Shown: positions 58,813-64,000 of the stretch, piece by piece
How positions within the stretch are numbered: the first letter of the stretch is position 1
Layout: each line of letters begins with the position of its first letter
From: JAJYRX01 sp041655275
GTDB taxonomy: Bacteria; Pseudomonadota; Gammaproteobacteria; Burkholderiales; Burkholderiaceae_B
NCBI GenBank assembly: GCA_041655275.1
Contig: JBBAFU010000001.1
Location: forward strand, 62,001-126,000
Length of the DNA stretch: 64,000 bases
Direction of reading: 5' to 3'
Position numbers and translations under genes: made by a program
Notes under the pieces: model-generated
Told to the model about the DNA's origin: nothing
Database searches by the model: none
Seen by the model: the letters and a program-made list of their open reading frames with translations, nothing else

Positions 58813-59272
58813 GATGTTTTCCAGTGATGCCGACGCCATGCGGGCGGCATTGAAGCAGGCGTATGAAGCCCGCCGTCGAGATGAAATTCCGGTCGGTGCC
58901 GTGCTGATCGATGCCTCGGGTCGATGTCTGGGTCGCGGCTTCAATCGCACGATCAGCGATCATGACCCCAGCGGCCATGCCGAGATCGTGGCACTGCGGG
59001 CTGCCGGCGTGCAGTTGCGCAACCACCGCATGCCCGGTGCAACCCTGTTTGTCACGCTGGAGCCCTGCATGATGTGCCTGGGCGCTATTTTCCATGCCCG
59101 CCTGGCACGCGTCGTCTATGGCGCATCCGACCCAAAGACAGGCGCTTGCGGCGGCCTTCTGGCGTTGCATACCCAGCCGCAGCTGAATCATCACACCCGC
59201 TTCGAAGGCGGTCTGCTGGCGGCCGAGTGCAGCGAGGTGTTGCGTGAATTCTTTCGTCTGCGCCGCGCTTAG
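58805..59272 (+). CDS. tadA: tRNA-specific adenosine deaminase
   Basis: Converts A34 to inosine in tRNA-Arg so that it can read several codons. The 155-residue protein has the zinc-site motifs PSGHAEIVALRAAG (about 56-69, HAE) and LEPCMMCLGAIFHARL (about 85, PCxxC), plus GASDPKTGACGGL typical of TadA. The ATG overlaps the NnrD gene. The start at 58805 is preferred over a longer reading from 58781. Confidence 0.92.
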   Translation: MTEMFSSDADAMRAALKQAYEARRRDEIPVGAVLIDASGRCLGRGFNRTISDHDPSGHAEIVALRAAGVQLRNHRMPGATLFVTLEPCMMCLGAIFHARLARVVYGASDPKTGACGGLLALHTQPQLNHHTRFEGGLLAAECSEVLREFFRLRRA

Positions 59273-59375
59273 GCAGCATGCCGGCAGGGGTATCAGCCGG
59301 CCAGCCATGGCCTGGCCGCATAATGATGATCTGGTTGCCTGCGAAGGCAATCCTGTTGAACAGCGGAGAATATGG

Positions 59376-59693
59376 ATGACGGCTCAGCGCAACACGCCCG
59401 GTGACCTGTCCCGGGAACGACATGCGGAATACAAGATTCCAGGCGGAAAGCTGGTGGTGGTGGATCTGAAGGTGGATGCCGGCGTGCTGCGCGGCGTACG
59501 CCTGTCGGGTGATTTTTTCCTGGAGCCGCCCGAGACGCTGGACGTCATTGACGCGGCCCTCGAAGGTCTGCCGGCCAATGCAGGCACAGCGCAGATCGAA
59601 CAGGCGGTCGAGACCGCGCTGGATTCCGAAACCATGATGTATGGCCTGACTGTGGCGGGCATTGCCGAGGTCATCCGGAGGGCATTGCAGTGA
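59376..59693 (+). CDS. Lipoate ligase accessory (C-terminal) domain protein, LplB-like
   Basis: A 105-residue protein matching the C-terminal domain of lipoate-protein ligase A as a separate chain: EYKIPGGKLVVVDLKVDAGV and RLSGDFFLEPPETLDVIDAA are the recognised strand-and-helix pattern. In Thermoplasma this domain (LplB) is needed to adenylate lipoate with LplA; the same split is seen here. The ATG at 59376 has GGAG upstream. Its stop overlaps the GTG start of the larger subunit by 4 bases (GTGA). Confidence 0.8.
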   Translation: MTAQRNTPGDLSRERHAEYKIPGGKLVVVDLKVDAGVLRGVRLSGDFFLEPPETLDVIDAALEGLPANAGTAQIEQAVETALDSETMMYGLTVAGIAEVIRRALQ

Positions 59694-60481
59694 GTACCAA
59701 CATCAAACGCACGGACTGGACGGATCATGACTGGCAGCTTATCCACGACATGCCGCAGAGTCCTCTGGAACACATGGCGCTCGATCAGGTGCTGCTCGAT
59801 GCGGTGGCGGCAGGGCGCCGTGCGCCCACGGTGCGCTTCTGGGAATGGGCGGCGCCGGCGGTCGTCATCGGTCTGTTCCAGTCCCTGCGCAATGAAGTGG
59901 ATGCCGATGCAGCGGAACAGCATGGAATCGATGTCGTGCGTCGCATCAGCGGGGGCGGGGCCATGTTCATCGAACCGGGCAATACCATCACGTATTCGAT
60001 CTATGCACCCAAGTCACTGATTGCCGGAATGAGCTTCAGCGATGCCTATGCTGCCATGGATGCCTTCGTGCTGGCAGCCCTGGCCGACCTGGGCATCAAG
60101 GCCTGGTACCAGCCGCTCAATGACATCACGTCCGAAGGCGGCAAGATCGGCGGCGCAGCGCAGGCCCATCGACGCGATGCCGTATTGCATCATGTCACCA
60201 TGGCCTATGATATCGATGCGGCCAAGATGCTTCAGGTGCTGCGTATCGGCCGGGAGAAGCTTTCCGACAAGGGCACCACGTCGGCGGCAAAGCGGGTTGA
60301 TCCCCTGCGCAGCCAGACGGGTCTGCCGCGAGAGGCCATCGTCGAGCGTATGATAGATACGTTTCGGCGCCGGCACGGCGGCCTGAGGGCGGGTGGCGTA
60401 CTGCCACAGGAACGCGCCGCCGCCCAGACGCTGATTCACGAAAAATTCGATACTCCTTCATGGCGCGCCAAGGTTCCCTGA
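59690..60481 (+). CDS. lplA: Lipoate-protein ligase A, catalytic domain
   Basis: Activates lipoate with ATP and transfers it to lipoyl domains. The 263-residue protein has the LplA/BirA-type fold: WEWAAPAVVIGLFQSLRNEV (about 47-66), VVRRISGGGAMFIEPGNTIT (about 83-102) and the catalytic lysine in GGKIGGAAQAHRRDAVLHH (near 150). The C-terminal domain is missing and supplied by the upstream gene. The start is GTG. In principle it can lipoylate the branched-chain E2 at 17.6 kb. It overlaps the sugar dehydrogenase gene by 22 bases. Confidence 0.88.
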   Translation: MSTNIKRTDWTDHDWQLIHDMPQSPLEHMALDQVLLDAVAAGRRAPTVRFWEWAAPAVVIGLFQSLRNEVDADAAEQHGIDVVRRISGGGAMFIEPGNTITYSIYAPKSLIAGMSFSDAYAAMDAFVLAALADLGIKAWYQPLNDITSEGGKIGGAAQAHRRDAVLHHVTMAYDIDAAKMLQVLRIGREKLSDKGTTSAAKRVDPLRSQTGLPREAIVERMIDTFRRRHGGLRAGGVLPQERAAAQTLIHEKFDTPSWRAKVP

Positions 60482-61608
60482 TCAGCGCGGTTCTGTGGCT
60501 GGCACTGTTGCTGTCACTGGCAGCACCGGCATCTGCCGGCTCGGTGAACGCCGGTAACTTGCCGGCGGATGACGATCCGCCTTTTCTGATCGAGGAAATC
60601 ACCCATTTGCAGCAGCCGTGGGCGCTGGCCTTCCTGCCGGACGGCCGGCTCCTCGTGACGGAAAAGCCCGGTCGCCTGCTGCTGCTTGATCAGAAGGGAA
60701 GGCAGCAGAAGATCGAAGGCATACCCGCGGTCTATCATCACGGACAGAACGGTCTGCATCATGTTGCGCCGGCACCGGACTTCGAACACAGCCGCCTGTT
60801 GTACCTGAGCTATGTGGCACCCATGGGGCGGGGCGGGGTGCTTACGCTCATGCGGGCGCGTCTGGACGAAGCTGGAGAAGTGCCGCGTCTGGGGCAGGCG
60901 CAGATCATCTGGCAACAGCGCCAGCCGGGTACGGGTGGCCAGCCTGGCAGCATCATTGCATTTTCACCGGACGGCCGGTATCTGTTCCTCACAGTGGGCG
61001 ATCGCATGCAGCCCGAAACAGCCCAGGAAGCCGACCGTTCACGCGGCAAGATCCTGCGCATGCTGCCCGATGGCGCGGTGCCACCCGACAATCCCCAGGC
61101 GCAGGCGGATGGCATACGCAGCCTGGTCTGGAGCACGGGGCATCGTAACCCCTACGGCCTGGCCTTCGATGCCGATGGTCAATTGTGGTCGCATGAAATG
61201 GGGCCACGCGGGGGCGATGAGCTCAATCGTATCGAGGCCGGCAGGAATTATGGATGGCCGCTGGTCTCCAACGGAAGCCAGTACAGTGGCGTGCCCATCC
61301 CGGATCACGATACACGCCCGGATCTGGAAGCGCCGCGTCTGTACTGGACACCCGTGATTGCGCCCGCAGGTATGGTTTTCTATCAGGGAAGCCTTTTTCC
61401 CGAATGGCGGGGCTCTGCCCTCATCGGCGGTCTCATGGCCCGGGGTCTGGTACGCGTCATCTTCGGACCTGACGATCAGGTGTCCCAGGCCAATCGCTGG
61501 TCGCTCGGCGCGCGCATCCGCGATCTGGCCGTCGCTGCCGATGGCAGCCTGTGGGTCATCGAGGATGGTGCACACGCACGTCTGCTGCGCCTCGTTCCCG
61601 CGCTATGA
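60460..61608 (+). CDS. PQQ-dependent sugar dehydrogenase-like periplasmic protein
   Basis: Exported beta-propeller of the aldose sugar dehydrogenase (YliI)/soluble glucose dehydrogenase family, which oxidises sugars with PQQ. The 382 residues have a signal peptide (1-26), then QQPWALAFLPDGRLLVTEKP, SPDGRYLFLTVGDRM (about 168), WSTGHRNPYGLAFDADG (about 225) and EMGPRGGDELNRIEAGRNYG (calcium/PQQ side). The segment that in YliI carries the catalytic His (HFG) reads GGQPGSIIAF: residue 161 is Gln. Other members may share this, so loss of activity is not certain. It overlaps lplA by 22 bases. Confidence 0.85.
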   Translation: MARQGSLISAVLWLALLLSLAAPASAGSVNAGNLPADDDPPFLIEEITHLQQPWALAFLPDGRLLVTEKPGRLLLLDQKGRQQKIEGIPAVYHHGQNGLHHVAPAPDFEHSRLLYLSYVAPMGRGGVLTLMRARLDEAGEVPRLGQAQIIWQQRQPGTGGQPGSIIAFSPDGRYLFLTVGDRMQPETAQEADRSRGKILRMLPDGAVPPDNPQAQADGIRSLVWSTGHRNPYGLAFDADGQLWSHEMGPRGGDELNRIEAGRNYGWPLVSNGSQYSGVPIPDHDTRPDLEAPRLYWTPVIAPAGMVFYQGSLFPEWRGSALIGGLMARGLVRVIFGPDDQVSQANRWSLGARIRDLAVAADGSLWVIEDGAHARLLRLVPAL

Positions 61609-61635
61609 TTGACCCTCCCGTTTGATGGAGGTGTC

Positions 61636-63063
61636 ATGCCACATACCAAAGGCTCCTGGGGGGAGTTGCTCTGGGGCCGCAATGGCCTGAGGTCGATCGC
61701 ACTTGCGGGCGGAATTGCCCTGCATGCGGTAAATGTCTACATTGTTGCTACAGTTTTGCCGTCAGTGGTCACCGATATTGGCGGCCTTGAGTATTACGCC
61801 TGGAACATGACGTTGTTCGTGGTCGCCTCCATTGTCGGCTCCACCCTCACGCCCAGGGCTATCGACAGCCTGGGTCTGCGCCAGGCCTTTCTGTGGGCCA
61901 TTGCCATCTTCATCATGGGTACGGTGCTGTGTGCACTGGCGGCCAATATGGGATGGATGCTGGTCGGGCGTACCTGGCAAGGTGCCGGCGGCGGCTTGCT
62001 GCTGGGTCTGTGCTACGCGGCATCGCGCATCCTGTTCGAGGAGCGCCTGTGGCCCAAGGCCATGGCCCTGCTGTCCAGCATGTGGGGTGTGGCAACACTC
62101 GCGGGACCGGCCATCGGGGGAATCTTCGCCCAGCTCGATGCCTGGCGATGGGCGTTCTGGTCCGTCATTCCCATTGCGTTCGGTCTGGGGCTGATGGTGC
62201 TCACGCAGATTGCCCGGGATGCCACGCCACGTCATGCGGGCGCTCAAAAAGTGCCTATCGTGCAAGTTCTGATCATGGTGGCGGCAGTAGTCATCATCTC
62301 GGCTGCAAGCCTGTCGCCGAAATCGTCCTGGAATCTGGCAGGCATGCTGGCCGGTGTACTGCTGTCGGCCGGCATTGCATGGCTGGATACGCGCAGCGCG
62401 GCGCATCTGCTGCCTACCGGCGCCTACACCCTGGGTGGTGGTCTGGGCAGCCTCTATGCCTGCACGGCGTTGCTCAGCATGTCCATGACGATGGAAATCT
62501 TCATTCCCTATTTCCTGCAGGTCATCCAGGGCTTCACGCCCCTGATGGCCGGTTATTTCATGGTTTTGATCTCCGCCGGGTGGTCCACGGGCTCCATCAT
62601 CAGCGCTGCGCGCAGCGCAAGAACGGCGAATCGCCTGATGCGCCTGGGACCGGCCTGGTGCACGCTGGCCATCATTGGCCTGGCGGTGGTCTTGCCCGCT
62701 CGGACCGATGCGGCGAATGCACTGTCCGGATGGGGAATAGCCTTATTGCTGTTCTGCATGGGCCTGGGTATCGGTGTCACCTGGCCGCACCTGCTGACCC
62801 AGGTTTTCCGGGTTGCACCCGCCGGTCAGGAAAACATGGCCTCCTCCGCTATCATTACTGTGCAACTGTATGCGCTCGCATTTGGTGCCGCGCTGGGTGG
62901 CATGATCACCAACGCCAGCGGTCTGGTGGATCCTGGTGGCGTGGCGGGCACGCGCTCGGCGGCACTGGCCCTGCTGGTTGGCCTGGCACTGGCACCGGGT
63001 CTGGCCACTGTTTTGATTCAGGCTATCGTGCGTGAGCGCCAGAAACCGGCAACCGGAGGTTGA
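61636..63063 (+). CDS. MFS transporter, drug-efflux type
   Basis: Inner-membrane proton antiporter of the major facilitator superfamily, 475 residues with about 14 hydrophobic segments. It shows VTDIGGLEYYAWNMTLFVVA (motif for early helices), VGRTWQGAGGGLLLGLCYA and the motif C-like WGVATLAGPAIGGIF (about 150). The ATG at 61636 has GGAGG 4 bases upstream, and CCTCC upstream could pair with it and weaken translation. Similar proteins are often annotated as multidrug exporters; the substrate is unknown. Confidence 0.85.
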   Translation: MPHTKGSWGELLWGRNGLRSIALAGGIALHAVNVYIVATVLPSVVTDIGGLEYYAWNMTLFVVASIVGSTLTPRAIDSLGLRQAFLWAIAIFIMGTVLCALAANMGWMLVGRTWQGAGGGLLLGLCYAASRILFEERLWPKAMALLSSMWGVATLAGPAIGGIFAQLDAWRWAFWSVIPIAFGLGLMVLTQIARDATPRHAGAQKVPIVQVLIMVAAVVIISAASLSPKSSWNLAGMLAGVLLSAGIAWLDTRSAAHLLPTGAYTLGGGLGSLYACTALLSMSMTMEIFIPYFLQVIQGFTPLMAGYFMVLISAGWSTGSIISAARSARTANRLMRLGPAWCTLAIIGLAVVLPARTDAANALSGWGIALLLFCMGLGIGVTWPHLLTQVFRVAPAGQENMASSAIITVQLYALAFGAALGGMITNASGLVDPGGVAGTRSAALALLVGLALAPGLATVLIQAIVRERQKPATGG

Positions 63064-63065
63064 AT

Positions 63066-63548
63066 ATGATCACACAGACTGACAGGCTTTTTCTCGAGCG
63101 CTGCCTTGAGTTGGCCATTGAAGCTCTGGAGGCAGGCGATGCGCCGTTTGGGTCGGTGCTCGTTTCGGCACAGGGCGACATATTGTTCGAGGATCGCAAT
63201 CGCGTCGCCAGTCGCGATGCCACGCGTCACCCCGAGTTCGAGATCGCACGCTGGGCAGCCACGCATCTGAGTCCGGAGGAGCGTGCAGCAGCCACGGTAT
63301 ACACCTCGGGTGAGCACTGTCCCATGTGTTCCGCCGCCCATGCATGGGCGGGCCTGGGGCGCATCGTCTACATCAGTTCGTCCGCACAGCTGCGATCCTG
63401 GCTGGATGCGCTCGGGGTTCCGGCATCTCCCGTGCGGCCTCTGCCCATTCAGGAGGTCGTTCCCGGTCTGGAAGTGCTCGGACCCGTGCCCGATCTGGCG
63501 GAAAAAATACATGCCCTGCATCGCCGGCGTCATACGGAAGGGCGCTGA
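63066..63548 (+). CDS. Nucleoside/guanine deaminase family protein
   Basis: A 160-residue zinc-dependent deaminase of the CDA fold. The zinc site is RHPEFEIARWA (HPE in place of HAE, near residue 55), and GEHCPMCSAAHAWAGL (about 83-98, PCxxC-like as PMC with preceding Cys). The arrangement resembles guanine or tRNA-wobble-type deaminases of the YtaP/GuaD group rather than TadA. It starts 2 bases after the MFS stop and converges with the DUF3108 gene. Confidence 0.82.
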   Translation: MITQTDRLFLERCLELAIEALEAGDAPFGSVLVSAQGDILFEDRNRVASRDATRHPEFEIARWAATHLSPEERAAATVYTSGEHCPMCSAAHAWAGLGRIVYISSSAQLRSWLDALGVPASPVRPLPIQEVVPGLEVLGPVPDLAEKIHALHRRRHTEGR

Positions 63549-63550
63549 TC

Positions 63551-64000
63551 TCAGGGCTGCAGGCGGTAGTCCATGTGCTGCAGCGTAACAGCCACTTTCA
63601 GCAGCTTGCTTTCCTGGTGCTCTATCCGTACGAGCAGGTAATCCAGTTCGGGTGCTACATAGAGTCGCGTCTGGCGTTTGCGATTCTTGCGCACGCGCTC
63701 CACAACCAGGGCCTCGAATGTGCCCATGCCGGTTTCCACCGGCTGGCGGTCGACGACGCGATAATGCTGTGTCCTCAGACTGCCTTTGCGGATCACGGGG
63801 TAGGTGAAGTCCTCTTCTCCGGCCATGAGGCCGCAGCGCGCTTCGAAAAACAGGCTGATGGGATCATAGGCCTTGTCATCAAGGGGAAAGTCCTTTGCGC
63901 CCTCCGCATTGCGATAATGCGCCACACCGGCGTTCCAGTCAAACTTCAGCGTCTGCGCGCTCTCCTCGGCAAACGGACGCTTGCTGACATCCTCATAGGC
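63551..64000 (-). CDS. DUF3108 domain protein (partial)
   Basis: C-terminal 149 residues of a DUF3108 protein; the N-terminus lies off the right edge. The visible part reads TLKFDWNAGVAHYRNAEGAK, then ISLFFEARCGLMAGEEDFTY and ends LKVAVTLQHMDYRLQP. DUF3108 proteins are usually exported and bind the cell envelope, but no signal peptide can be seen in this fragment. It converges with the deaminase gene, the two stops being 2 bases apart. Confidence 0.8.
   Translation of the reverse strand, partial: AYEDVSKRPFAEESAQTLKFDWNAGVAHYRNAEGAKDFPLDDKAYDPISLFFEARCGLMAGEEDFTYPVIRKGSLRTQHYRVVDRQPVETGMGTFEALVVERVRKNRKRQTRLYVAPELDYLLVRIEHQESKLLKVAVTLQHMDYRLQP

Noticed and set aside
55789..58950. A 1053-codon open frame antisense to the acyl-CoA ligase and nnrD
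   Set aside because: Spans three real genes on the other strand and resembles no protein; expected in high-GC third-position-biased DNA.
1..64000. CRISPR arrays, tRNA or rRNA genes
   Set aside because: No regularly spaced direct repeats and no cloverleaf-like or rRNA-like sequence were seen on either strand.

Overview
The window reads as a chromosomal segment of a GC-rich betaproteobacterium, probably Burkholderiales and most like the Alcaligenaceae. The reasons are the gene order recJ / RpfE-like / lolC-lolD-tatD-comEC, the single LolC-type permease, a guaB-guaA pair whose GuaA ATP-pyrophosphatase half looks betaproteobacterial, and the many TRAP and polyamine-type uptake genes. This placement is inferred from gene content only.

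Layout. At 0-5.2 kb there is the start of a TRAP binding protein and a four-gene polyamine-type ABC operon, all on the minus strand. At 5.3-7.1 kb are a hemerythrin-like protein, a small DUF2007 protein and a DMT exporter. At 7.1-15.2 kb are recJ and an RpfE-like gene (minus), facing lolC-lolD-tatD-comEC (plus). At 15.3-28.5 kb a long plus-strand run encodes a branched-chain 2-oxoacid dehydrogenase (E1 alpha, E1 beta, E2), a hydrolase, a PHP-family nuclease, greB, purL, guaB and guaA.

From the guaA 3' end to about 37.6 kb lies an accessory region. It holds a broken MobC/TraJ-like gene, a TacA-TacT toxin-antitoxin pair, a Type III restriction-modification system translationally coupled to a zeta-like kinase and a small partner, a damaged IS200/IS605-type tnpB inserted in a helix-turn-helix gene, and an HD-type alarmone hydrolase with an unknown partner. 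A possible degenerate copy of the guaA 3' end at 35.0 kb may be an old attachment site.

From 37.9 to 46.9 kb the genes suggest sulfur and redox work: a thioredoxin, a NifU/IscU-like protein, a sulfide:quinone-type oxidoreductase and a DUF1641 protein in a row, then thiol peroxidase, a D-cysteine desulfhydrase/ACC deaminase-type PLP enzyme, an amidohydrolase, a lipase, and an orphan cytochrome c/d1 protein. From 46.9 to 64 kb come tag, a LOG-family gene, diaminopropionate ammonia-lyase, an EamA transporter, a DUF2249 protein, a complete TRAP transporter (dctQ-dctP-dctM), a patatin, an acyl-CoA ligase, NAD(P)HX repair, tadA, a split lipoate ligase (able in principle to serve the E2 lipoyl domain at 17.6 kb), a PQQ-type sugar dehydrogenase, an MFS transporter, a deaminase and a truncated DUF3108 gene.

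The most striking observation is that GuaA has lost the catalytic cysteine of its glutaminase domain (Gly85), while its synthetase half looks intact. Others are the Type III R-M/zeta-kinase operon, a tnpB with an in-frame loss of its first RuvC segment, and several well-formed dyads in front of operons. No tRNA, rRNA or CRISPR array was seen.
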